A program made the position numbers and the translations under genes. This document shows positions 30,934 to 43,860 of a stretch of DNA of 64,000 nt, in pieces (position 1 is the first letter of the stretch; each line of letters starts with the position of its first letter). Source of the stretch: Cherax quadricarinatus (lineage: Eukaryota; Arthropoda; Malacostraca; Decapoda; Parastacidae); NCBI RefSeq assembly GCF_038502225.1, contig NW_027195257.1, positions 17,501 through 81,500 of the forward strand. Direction: 5' to 3'. The notes beneath the pieces are model-generated. The model was not told the origin of the DNA. It saw only the letters and a program-made list of their open reading frames with translations, and did not search any database.

Positions 30934-31220
30934 CCCGGTGGCCTGGTGGCTAAAGCTCCCGCTTCACACACGGAGGGCCCGGGTTCGATTCCCGGCGGGT
31001 GGAAACATTTCGACACGTTTCCTTACACCTGGTGTCCTGTTCACCTAGCAGCAAATAGGTACCTGGGTGTTAGTCGACTGGTGTGGGTCGCATCCTGGGG
31101 GACAAGATTGAGGACCCCAATGGAAATAAGTTAGACAGTCCTCGATGACGCACTGACTTTCTTGGGTTATCCTGGGTGGCTAACCCTACGGGGTTAAAAA
31201 TCCGAACGAAATCTTATCTT
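30934..31220 (+). mobile_element. tRNA-derived SINE (SINE1), complete copy
   Basis: A tRNA-like head with A box TGGCCTGGTGG (30939-30949) and B box GGTTCGATTCC (30982-30992). A conserved body follows (GTTAGTCGACTGGTGTGGGTCGC-type sequence), ending in a TCTTA pentamer tail. It lies in the central spacer of the palindrome. Other copies are at 11836-12080 (minus) and 58311-58489. Confidence 0.8.
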
Positions 31221-31650
31221 ATCTTATCTTATCTTACAACCCTCCCCATACCCCTCTCCATCTCACCCACATTTCTTCACACCCACTCACCAGTCTCCCA
31301 ACACACCTCTTCAGAACAAACACAAAAATCACATTTCACATCCATAAATGCATCTCATCACCCATCTCAAATCCACTAAAATCACTGTAACCAAGATATT
31401 CACAAAATTCTATGACCAACTAACACACACAGACAACTCACTTTACTTTGAACACCTTCAAAACACTCTCATACATCATCATTTGAGACCACCTTTTCTC
31501 AATATCTCTTAAGAAATATTCTCTCATCGACAACCTTTATCACCTCACTATAGAACAACCCCCAGATTACTTCGAACACTCTCATAAATCATTTGAATAC
31601 TCACATAAACACCTTTGGACATTTTCCAAACAACACTGAAACATTTCCAA

Positions 31651-33136
31651 GAACTAGAGATACCGAAAAGATGTTATAAGTGGGTTGTTGTTGTGGGTGA
31701 TGTGGGTTGTGGGTGTTGTGGGTTGTGGGTGTTGTGGGTTGTGGGTGTTGTGGGTTGTGGGTGTTGTGGGTTGTGGGTATTGTTGTCGAACTAGAGATAC
31801 CGAAAAGATGTTATAAGTGGGTTGTTGGTGTGGGTGATGTGGGTTGTGAGTGTTGTGTGTTGTGGGTATTGTTGTCGAACTAGAGATACCAAAAAAGATG
31901 TTATAAGTGGGTTGTTGTTGTGGGTGTTGTGGGGTGTGGGTGATGTGGGTTGTGGGTGTTGTGGGAGAGATACTGAAAAGTGGTTATAAGTTGTGGGTTG
32001 TTGTTGTGGATGTTGTGGGTTGTGAGTGATGTGGGTTGTGGGTGTTGTTGTCGAACTAGAGATGCTGAAAAGTTGTTATAAGTTGTGGGTTGTTGTTGTG
32101 GGTGTTGTGGTGTGTGGGTGATGTGGGTTGTGGGTGTTGTGGGATGTGGGTGTTGTGGGTTGTGGGTGTTGTTGTCGAACTAGAGATACCGAAAAAGATG
32201 TTATAAGTGGGTTGTTGTTGTTGTGGGTGATGTGGGTTGTGGGGTGATGTGGGTTGTGGGCATTGTTGTCGAACTAGAGATACTGAAAAAGAGGTGATTC
32301 CGTTGTAAGTGTTCGTGTGTGTTTGGTTTGTGTTCATGTTTTTTGCGCTCATGTTATATCTTAATTTGAGGTGAGTGTACTTATAGAAATTGATAATTGC
32401 CTTGGTTATAGTGATTTGAGGGGATTTGTGTGAAAATGGGTGTTAGTCTGTGATTTTGGTGGTGTTTTGACTGTATTCAGTGGTATTTTAGTAGTATTCA
32501 GTGGTGTATTTGCGAGTATTCAAATGGTGTTTGAGACTATTCAAAGGTGTTTTTGAAGGTGTTCAAATGATGTGCAAGAGTATTTCTGAAGGTGTTCTGG
32601 GAGTATTCAGTGGTGATTTGGCTGTGTTCGAATGATGTTTTTGGAGTATTCAAAGGTAATTGATGGTGTTTTTGGTGTTGTTAAAAGTAAAGTGGTGTGT
32701 GTGTGTGTGTGTTAACTTCGTAATATGTAAAATTGTGACTAGTGAATTTATCGAAAAGTGGTTATAAGTTGAAAGAGTTGTGGTGACTTTTTCTGATGAA
32801 ACAGTTAAAAGGAGAAAAAATTGTGGGTTATGAGTGAAAATTGTTAGATGTTGGTGAGAGAATGAGGGTTTGGGGGGTGGGGAGAAGGTTACTTCGTGTG
32901 GGAGTGACATGAGATTTTATCTGAGATCGGTCAGATAAGATTAGCCAGACTTTTTTCTGATGAAATAGGGTGTTTTGGTAGTATTCAGTGATAAATTAGA
33001 GATGTCAAATCTTATTTGGGAGTATTCAAAATGATATTTTGGAAATGTTTCGGTGTTGTTTGGAAATGTTCAAAGGTGCTTTTGTGAGTATTCAAATGAT
33101 TTATGAGAGTGTTTTGAAGGTGTTCAAAGTAAAGTG

Positions 33137-33206
<70 letters not shown>

Positions 33207-34606
33207 AAAATTGTGACTAGTGAATTTATCGAAAAGTGGTTATAAGTGGTAAGTGTTGTGGTGACTTTTTCTGATGAAATAGTTAAAACGAGAAAAATGT
33301 CTAGACTTGAGGAGAATGAATCTTTTGTAAAGAAATTGTGGATTGTTGTGGGTATTAACGAAAAAAATGTGAAATTATTTGGGTTATCCTGGGTTAAGAG
33401 TGAAAATGTGTAATGTTTTCCCTATGTTGTATATGAAATGTGTAATACTGAGATGGTGACGACGAAGAAGATCCAGAACAAAATGCACAGAATTTCTTCA
33501 AGAGAAAAATATGTTGATTTTAGTCAATGATTTGTATATTTTTTTCAATTATTTTTTTTGTTGGATGTATATGAAATGTATTGGTTGTATAATAAATAAA
33601 TAAATGAAAATATTGTGTATTAGTGTTATCCTGCATTTTAAGTTAATGTTTGATCTACAAGATTCAGCCTGTGTGTGAGGTCATCACGTGACGTCACTGA
33701 CATAGGGGGAAGTAGACAAGATTCAGCCTGTGTGTGTCTGTGTAATGTCACTGACCGCCGAGTAAATACAGGTCGGGTGACGTCACACTTGTTTAGACCT
33801 GTAGTAAGAGAGAGCACCATGCCCCATAGGAGGAGTTCATTTGAATGCTTACCCCCAGAGGGGGGAATCCAAAAAACTTGATCCAAGGAGATGGAGTCTT
33901 TGTATTATTGATATCGAGAAAAAGTTGATCCAAGGAGATGGAGTCTTTGTATTATTGATATCGAGAAAAACTTGATCCAAGGAGATGGAGGAGGAATTTT
34001 GGGATGGAAGTGGGTGGTGGGGGGTACCCATAGGGGGAAACCCAAAAAAATTGATCCGAGGAGATGGAGAGCACAAGAAAATTAGATTTTAAAAAATTCG
34101 AAAAAAATCGGAAAAAAATCAGGGGGTGGGGGTGATCCGGACGACGCTGCAGAAGGCACTGCAGAAGGCGCTGGGCGGGAGCGAGGGTGGGCGTGGGGCA
34201 GGGCATGGGGGCGGCCACCAGTCGGGGCGAGCACCCGGCGGGCAGGGCACGCGAGCGTGGGTGGGGGGCGTGGGTGGGGGGTTGAGGGCGAGGTGGTCGA
34301 GGGTGAGGTGGTCTAGGGTGAGGTGGTCGAGGGTGAGGTGGTCGAGGGTGAGGTGGTCGAGGGTGAGGTGGTTGAGGGTGAGGTGGTCGAGGGCGGGGGT
34401 CGTGGGTGGGGTCATGGGTGGGGTCATGGGTGGGAGTCGTGGGTGGGGTCATGGGTGGGGGTCGTGGGTGGGGGTGGGGGTCGTGGGTGGGGTCATGGGT
34501 GGGGGTCGTGGGAGGGGGTCGTGGGTGGGGGTCGTGGGTGGGGGGTCGTGGGAGTCCGCTCAGGAAAGGGAGCCACTCAGCCTCATACAGTGCTCAGCGG
34601 CAGACC
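31651..34606. repeat. Right arm of the palindrome
   Basis: Reverse complement of the left arm with substitutions and length changes. The GT array (33137-33202) is less than half the length of its CA partner. The arm ends in the G-rich block and terminal motif. No coding sequence is recognised; long glycine/arginine frames come from the G-rich repeats. Confidence 0.8.
34390..34556 (+). repeat. G-rich tandem block, G-quadruplex prone
   Basis: Repeats of GGGTGGGGTCATGGGTGGGG and GTCGTGGGTGGGGG give dense G3-G6 runs. The left arm has the complementary C-rich block at 27115-27200. A 15-bp GGTGAGGTGGTCGAG array precedes it (34283-34395). Confidence 0.7.
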
Positions 34607-34659
34607 TTTTCAGGAGGAGCCACTCAGCCCCATGCGTCGCTCAGCCGCCTTCAGTACTA

Positions 34660-35020
<361 letters not shown>

Positions 35021-35572
35021 CAACATACATATACATATTTTTTAAAACGTAACAGCAATAATAATAAATTACAGAATTGTAACTTATAAATAAACAAAAA
35101 GTCGTACCTGGAGTCTAGCTGCAGAGTGTTCCGAGGGTCAACGTTCTCGTGACTCGCTTCCAGAACAGGACTTCTTGCTGAGTTCACTGTAGGAAATATT
35201 TTAGGTATAAATATAGCAAGAAAGAGAGGTGGAATGAGTATGTTCTCTTCATCCTTAGTGAAGATCAAGTGAAGACAACGCCACAAGTTGCAGAACAAAA
35301 TTGTATAATGAACTCGTTTAGCTTCATAAAGTTCTACACAGAGAGGAACGTTGTATCATAACATTTTGTACAGCAACTTGTGTCTATATCTTCACACTTG
35401 CTGGCAACATGACATCAAATCTTTCCTGGTCGAGACAACCTGAGGTCTGGTCCCAGCTATATGCTCATTGTCTATTTATCTTTGCGGTAGTTGGGATATA
35501 TACAACGGAATTCCCAGCATAAATTATCACACTAACGTCATCCCAGCAACACAAAGCAGACCGCTGCTTACT

Positions 35573-35582
35573 GGGACTCTCC
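35573..35582 (+). promoter_or_regulatory. NF-kappaB-like site upstream of ALF3
   Basis: GGGACTCTCC fits the kappaB consensus 294 bp before the ATG. Its flank (AGACCGCTGCTTACT) aligns with that of the ALF4 site (AGATCGCTGCGCACTT), so it is a homologous position kept in both promoters. Confidence 0.5.
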
Positions 35583-35807
35583 CTGCCCGCTCACATAGAA
35601 TATTCCAAGATAGTTGTTTTAATACCTCTAATTACGCATAATGCATTGTTTTCTCTCGAAACTCAGTTCACATTTATTTAGAGAAAAGAGAAAATGCAAT
35701 ACCTAATTTATAACAATGCGTTAAAATACTGATTTACAAGTATTAAGTGCTCAGCGTCAGTGAGCAAGCCATACTGGCATCCCTCTTACATGTCACTGTC
35801 ACCCTCT

Positions 35808-35813
35808 TATAAA
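35808..35813 (+). promoter_or_regulatory. TATA box of ALF3
   Basis: TATAAA inside CACCCTCTTATAAACC, 63 bp upstream of the start codon. It aligns with CACCCTCATATAAGG of ALF4. Confidence 0.6.
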
Positions 35814-35875
35814 CCAGCAAGAAGAGACGCTCCTCACAGCACATTAGCCAGCCTTCCCGACAACACCTGGTCAAC

Positions 35876-38800
35876 ATGCGGTCGACTGTGTTAGTAAGTG
35901 TGGTGGTGGTGTCGCTGCTGGTGGCACCTCTAGTGCCACAGAGTAATGCACAGGTCTGGGAGGCCCTAGCAGGAGCTGTCGCAGATAAAGTGGCTTCGTA
36001 CGTAATATTTATTTACAGCAGTAAAATTTTGTGTATATTTGTTTTCATTATATGATCTCATAAAGCATTATTATCGCATTATTATATGTATTCTACTAGT
36101 AAGTCATTAATGTTAAGGAAGTATCAGTAAGTAAATGTTTATATTATTAACAGACTGTGGGACGAAGGGGAGGTCGAGCTGATGGGTCATTACTGTAACT
36201 ACAGTGTAAAGCCGAAGTTCAGAAGGTGGGAGTTATACTTCGACGGGACCATGTGGTGCCCCGGCTGGACCACCATCAGGGGAGAAGGTAACACATTTCT
36301 ATTTCTGTTTTCATTTTTCACTTACCTATTATTTTTTAACTCACAAGCCTTCTCCCAGCGAGTTACGGTGACATGAAAATGAAGAAACACTTTCACCGTC
36401 ATTCATTCAATCACTATCTTGCCAGTAGCATGTTCATATCACAGTTCGGATGACTCTTCAAACTGCAATATCTCCATCCCTCTTTCAGAGTGCAGGCACT
36501 GAACACACCCCCTCCAGGAGATAAGTCAGGTTAACTGGTTTCTGTAAATCTTTTCATAAATGTTACTTTGCTCACACTCCAACAGCGCACCAGGTCATAA
36601 AAACCACTTACCTTCACTCACCCCTGAATAACACAAGTCTTTTGGTTGCTCAAGACTCTAACACTCAAAACTTTTTTAGGCCCGTCTCCTTCCAAATCTT
36701 AGTGGGACGACTCCTACCCTTGGTTCCCTCCACCCCAGAATTATTTATTCTTGTAATCATCCTTTTTTGCTACATTCTCTCTAAATGTCCAAACCACCTC
36801 AACAACCCCTCACCTCCTGGGCCCTTTTTGTAGCATTCAGATATTCAAATATCCAAGCTCCGAATTCTCTGGATGCTATTCACACCACACATTGCCTTCA
36901 ACCACGACATCTCCACTGCCTCCAGCCTTCTCCTTCAGCAATCTTTAAAACGCAAGCCTCATACTCATTCAACAGTGTTGGTACATTTACCTTTTTAGCT
37001 CCATGGATCGAGTTCTTTGTTTTCACAGATGCTTCAGTACACCACCCACTCTTTTCCCTTCACTAATTTTATGGTACACCTCCTCTTTCACAGACACGTC
37101 CATCAACAAGTCCACTCTCAAATATCTGAACAAATTTACTTCCTTCATTCTCCCTCCCTCTTAGATTTTTTGTTATTCCCATCACCTTGCTCTTTACTAT
37201 GCTTACTTTTAAAACCTCCTTTTACTTTCCAAATTCCTCCATCAACCTCTGCAACTTTTTTTCAGTCTACCAAAAGTACCGTGTGAGTGGCAAAAAAACT
37301 AACTGTGGCAACTTTCACTGGGTATCAAATTCTTTATCTTATAATCCCACACCTCTCCCCAATACCTTAACACTCACTTCACTCCTCATCTAAAAACTCT
37401 ACTGCTATTAGATACCTACCAGCAAATTCCATAGATGTAATTAGATCTATGGGAAGGGTTCCACTCGTCTTGCCTACAAGGGGAGTGGCAATGAATGGAT
37501 GTCTAGGGCAATTGGTGTAAATTGTTGGCTAGACAGGTACTGCAAGGAATTTCCAATCCCATTCATTGATAACTGGGACAAATTTTATGGCAAACGTGAT
37601 ATGTATGCAAGGGATGGGGTACATCTCTGAAGGGGCCATCACTGACTTGTCTAAGACTTTAAACCGATAGATTATAGAGGTATGGGTGTGTGTGGGAAAC
37701 AGTCAAGCTTCAGTACTAGAGTTGAAAACAGCAGATATTACCAGAATTCCTCAGGGATATGTTTCATATACAATATTCAAAATAAGTTGCTTGTAAAGGC
37801 AAATCAATTGATCAACAAAGAGAGACAGTAGAGGGCAGAGACTGACTAGCTCCCTTAAGGTTTACTATGCTAATAGTAGGAGAGTAAGAAATAAGATAGA
37901 TGAACTTTAGATTACTTGCATGTGTAGGTAATATAGATATTATTCCTATAACGGAGACCTGGTGCAACCTGAAAGATAGAGAAATGCCTTCTGAATGCCA
38001 CATACAAGGCGCCATAAATTATTCCACACTGATAGGGTCAACAGGAAGGGTGGTGGAGTGGCGATGTATGTCAGAGATAATTTAAATTGTTGTGTTACAC
38101 TAGATATAAGATTAGAAGCATCAGACACAGAATCTGGCTGCAGTTTCTCGAGGGTCGTCACTAATAAATATTGGGTGTGATTATTAAGCCCCCAAATTTT
38201 GATATGGAGTGCAGTAAGCTGCTATGGTATAATATTCATAAGGCGTCTAGATATGAAAATATCGTGTTGATTGGAGATTTTAGCTTTAGACAAATTTATT
38301 GGAACAGTATGAAGATTCTGGATTGCTTTTAGAATAGTTTGTGACAGAACCAACTAAAGGAAACATTCTGCTTGACCTGGTTCTTGCCAACAAGGAATCA
38401 CTAATTAATAATCAAGGAATCACTAATTAATAATCAAGGAATCACTAATTAATAATCATAGAATCACTAATTAATAATCAAGGACTCACTAATTAATAAT
38501 CTTAGTTTCAATATATCATGGAATTACCCAAATAACTGCAATCAGGTCTCTGTCCCAGCCTTCAACTTGGCTGATTTCATGAGACTGAGAAATTACATGG
38601 CTGGGCTAAACTGGAATGACCTGAGTATGGGTCAGGTAGGTGGTGTTGGTTGCCAATATGACATTTTTCAGAGCAAGTTCTAGCTGCCCAGACAACTTAT
38701 GTTCCAAGTAGGGAAATTAGATCAACCAAGAATGATCCCAAATGGATAAACAACAGATTAAAACATCTCATTAGTCAAAAGATAGGCATATATAGGCATA

Positions 38801-40281
38801 TCAAAAGAGGGGATAGGCAGTTAAGAAATCAATATATTCAATTAAAGAGAGAAATAATAAAGGGAATAAGAAAAGCTAAAAGAGATTATAAGGCTAAAGT
38901 GGCAAGGGATTCGAAGACTAACCCTATAGGTTTCTTTCTGGTATATAGAGGTAAGATTAAGGACAAGATTAGCCTACTCAAAAGTAACTCAGATCAGATC
39001 ACTGACAGTGACAAGGAAATGTGTGAAATTTTAAACTCTTATTTCCTCCAAGTTTTTACGCAGGAAGAGGCTAGCGAAATTCCAGAAATAATAAATTATG
39101 TAGAACAGGACGATAATAAATTGTGCACGATTGGGGTAATTAGGATTTTAAAGGAATGTAAAGAGTAGCTTAGCAAACCCTTGGCTAATCTTTTCAACAT
39201 ATCACTAGAAATTGGCATAGTGCTAGACGAGTGGAAAATGGCAAATGTAATTCCTGGTTACATAGCAGGTGACAGGTCCTTAGCTTCGAACTATAAACCA
39301 ATAAGCCTTACCTCCATACCGGGAAAATTTACGGAATCAATAATTGATGAGGCAATTCGTAGCTATTTTGATAGTCATAAATTTATTAATGAAATTCAGG
39401 ACGATTTTACAAAGGGGCGTTCTTTCCTTACGAATTTACTAACTTTTGTCACCACAGTATTTGAGGAGGTAGATCATGATAATGAATATGATATTGTGTA
39501 TATGGATTTCAGTAAGGCTTTTGATAGAGTTCCACATCAGAGCTTATTGAGGAAAATTAAGACACACGGAATAGGAGGAGAAATTTTTTCCTGGGTAGAG
39601 GCATGGTTGACAGATAGGCAACAGAGAGTTTGTGTCAGTGGGGAGAAATCAGAAAGGCTGCGCATCACAAGTGGTGTTCCACAGGGGTCAGTGTTGGGCT
39701 CATTATTGTTCATAATTTATAATAAAGTCACTGATGAGGCAATAAATAGCAACATAATCAAGTTTGCTGATGACACCAAAATAGGTCCTCTAATTGATTC
39801 TAATGAGGATATTAGAGCACTCCAGGAAGATTTGATTGGATTGATGCATTGGTTGGAGAAGTGGCAAATGCAGTTTAATATAGACAAATGCAAGGTTCTA
39901 AACATTGGACAAGAAAATACCCATCCCGCATTTAAACTAAACAATGTAGATCTTAATACAGTGATACCTCTCATATCCGAACTATATGGCAGAGACCAGT
40001 TCGGAAACATGGAGTTTCCGGATATGTGAAGGGGGAAAAAACTACACATCCGTACCGTCATATAGCCATCGGCGACGGCGTTGTAGGTTTAAAAAAACAA
40101 GTCCAACGTCATCTGGCTGTGGGACCAGACACTCTGGGCTCGAGTAACAGCCTCCCGGATTTCACGGACCACAGGACCATAACTTTTCAAATGGGCTGTG
40201 GACAGTGGATGCTCCAAATATTCCTAAAGTGTTTCGACATCTGCCCTTGATGCTCAAGTTTTGGGTCTTGGAGGGATTGGG

Positions 40282-40327
<46 letters not shown>

Positions 40328-43300
40328 CGTCGTCACTTTCGGAATGTTTCGGGTGTAACACTGATTCTGCAATCTCTGCATCTGTTAGAGATTGCACACC
40401 AGGGTTGTCTTCGCCACACTCTAGCCAGTCCTGCACGTCGTCTTTGTAGTTTTTTCCCCCAGCCTTGAGTAACTGACAATGGAAACCTATCGCCTCGAAT
40501 CTATCGAAATCAATAAATGGATCGATTCCGTGAAAGAGCCGATTCCGGCCATTGTCGAGGGTTGAAGGCGGAACATCAATCCAGGTCCGGGCGAGGGTTG
40601 AAGGCGGGACATCATTCCAGGCCCGGGCGAAGGTTGAAAGCGGGACATCATTCCAGGCCCGGGCGAGGTTATGAATAACGGTACACAGGTTGTACTTTAT
40701 AAGGTTGTCCAGGGTCAAGGCTCCCACATCTAGGCCTTTTTCGTCAATTACCACCATCATGTCCTCCAGGAATTTTCGGCGATATAGCCTCTTGAAGGAC
40801 ACAATCACACCCTGATCCATGGGTTGGATGAGTGATGTGGTATTTGGTAGCAAGAACATAACTCTGTTACGGCCATGATGAGCATCCAGTTCAGACACGT
40901 GGAGATGTGCAGGAGCACTCTTAAAGAATTTAAAAATAAGTGGCTTATTTTCCTCTCAGTGGAAATTAGATTACAGCAGCACATAAAAATAACCGTATTA
41001 CCTTATACTGGAAATAACATTAAAACAACTCATTGATTAACATTTGAAAATTATTAGTAAATGTTACGATCACTTTTTTCTAACACATTTGTTTCCTAGG
41101 AAGATAAAATGATGGTTCATTGATTAAAATTGTTTGTGGGAATTTTTGTATCTTCTCGAAAACGCAATCTTTCAAGACGACCCTCCAGCTGTCCCTAAAT
41201 CTGAGTCACTTTTACGTGGTGTGGGACTGTGAGGAATGTGTAACTACTGTCTCCTAAACAAGACATTTTGAAGAAGAACCCAGCACTTTTTTTTTTTTTT
41301 TGGCTTAATTGATAATAGCTTAGTTCCCCCTCATACAGAGCCATTAGAATTAATATACCCAAGTGAGAAAACATTGTTATGGGGTACTTTAATGGTAAAG
41401 TGGGAGAAACTGTCGTTGAGGACGTGGTACATAAGTTCGAAGCACCAGGGATCTCTAACTGAACTATACATAGAAAGTGAATAAGTACAAGAGATATTAT
41501 ACGTGACGTAATAATGGATAGACTTCGGAATTTGCAAGTTTTCAGAGGGAACAAAAGGTATATCTTGCACCAACTGAGCCCACGGAAGTCACCGAGATTA
41601 TAAAGTCACTTAAAAACAACTCAGAGAATCTGTCTCATGCCCCACCATTATTGTACAAGCGAGCGGCCCATTTCCTTTCGCATGCTATTTCATTACTTTT
41701 TAACAAGTCACTAGAAACTAGCACCTTCCCGAAACTAACGACGGCAAGGGTTACACCAATACATAAAGGTGGTGACCCTACAGATTTAAACAACTATAGG
41801 TCAATATCAAACTTACCATTGCTATCCAAAATCTTTGAGAAACTCGTACACAGGAGACTATATTCATTTATAACGGCACAAAACATACACAACCCCTGCC
41901 AATTTGGATTCAGGAAAAATAAAAGCACTAATGATGCAATCATAAAAATGCTAGATCTGCTTTACACAGCATTGGAAAATAAGGAATATCCACTAGGAAT
42001 TTTTATTGACCTAAGAAAAGCTTTTGACACAGTAGACCACGGCATCCTACTCCACAAATTTGACCATTATGGTATAAGAGGCCATGCGCTTGCATATTTC
42101 AAATCTTACCTTACTAATATATAATAATAATATAAATGACCATAATTTTTAAAGGGGTGGACCGGTAAGCCAGCGGAAGGCCTCGGTCATATGACCAAAA
42201 GCTCCAAAGGCGGGTCATCATCTGACTAAGACCCGCGTCAGGAAACATTTGTCCTGTTTCCTGACGAACCTTACCTAACCTAACCTTACTAATAGGTATC
42301 AGTATGTCACCATTAAAGACACAGCATCAACAACACGGCCACTTGATACTGGAGTTCCACAGGGAAGTGTCCTTGGTCCCCTGCTCTTCCTCATATACAT
42401 CAATGATCTTCCAAACGTATCCCAACACCTGAACCCCATTCTCTTTGCTGACAACACTACTTATGTCATCTCTCACCCTAATCTTGCCACCCTCAACACC
42501 ATTGTTAACGAGGAGCTGATCAAAATATCTACTTGGATGACAGCCAATAAACTTACGCTTAACACTGACAAAACCTACTATATTATGTTTGGTAGCAGAG
42601 CAGGAGTTGCGCAAATTAACATTAAGATCGACAACACTCTAATTGCCAGACATAATGAGGGCAAATTCCTAGGCCTATACCTCGACAACTACCTGAATTT
42701 CAGCACCCATATCCAACACATAACCAAAAAAGTATCCAAAACGGTTGGGCTCCTCTCCAAGATACGATACTATGTGCCGCAAAATGCCCTTCTCACACTA
42801 TACCACTCACTTATTTATCCATACCTCACCTATGCTATTTGTGCTTGGGGATCAACTGCAGCAATACACCTAAAGCCAATAATAACCCAACAAAAAGCCG
42901 CAGTAAGAATAATCACTAAATCCCATCCCTGGCAACCCCCCCCCACTCTTCATATATCTAAACTTACTCCCTGTTCAGTACATCCACACTTACTACTGTG
43001 CAATCTACATCTACAGGACCTTAAATTCCAATATTAACCTTGACCTAAAACGCTTTCTTGATAGTTGTGACAGAACCCACAGGCATAACACCAGACACAA
43101 ACGTCTCTATGACATTCCCCGCGTCCGACTAAACCTTTACAAAAAATCAGTGTTTGTCAAAGGCCCTGAAATCTGGAACACCCTACATGAAAACTCTAGA
43201 ACTGCAGACACATTCATCACCTTCAAAACTACCATTAGAAAACATCTTATCTCCCTGATACACCCCTTCAACTAATTACACGAATACCACCTGGTGGTTC

Positions 43301-43818
43301 ACACACTCACCCATTTGACCATAAACAGAAATATCAATCTCAATCTTAAAATAATGAATCCTAACTAGTCATAAGTTGGCCTGTGATACTCCAATACTGA
43401 AACTATGTATTGTGCCAAAACAAAAGCATTCACATTGCTAAACTCACAAACTAGTATTTAGTCACTTAGCCATAATACCAACTTACCTCATAATTTGTAA
43501 TATTTTAAATTTAAGAATTAATCTAAGTCTGCCAGAAATGCCTAGCCATGCTAGGTGTTCTAGTGGTACACTGTAATTATTTTTTAACTACATGTAAACC
43601 ACACAATAACCAAATTCCGTAAACTCAGCATTGTAATCCTTATAGAGAATAAACTTTGAATTTGAATTTGAATTGAATTTGAATTATTTTAGCTACAGTG
43701 AGAGTCAGAGGTAGAGTACAAGGAGACTGTCATCAGTGGGTAAGAGTAAAGCGAAAGTTAATTTATTAAAGGAGATAGTTCGGATAAGATGTAAGCAACT
43801 ATTACCAGAAAGGTTAGC

Positions 43819-43860
<42 letters not shown>

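Noticed and set aside
30934..31000. Functional tRNA gene
   Set aside because: A and B boxes are present but the acceptor stem does not pair and the body continues as a repeated SINE.
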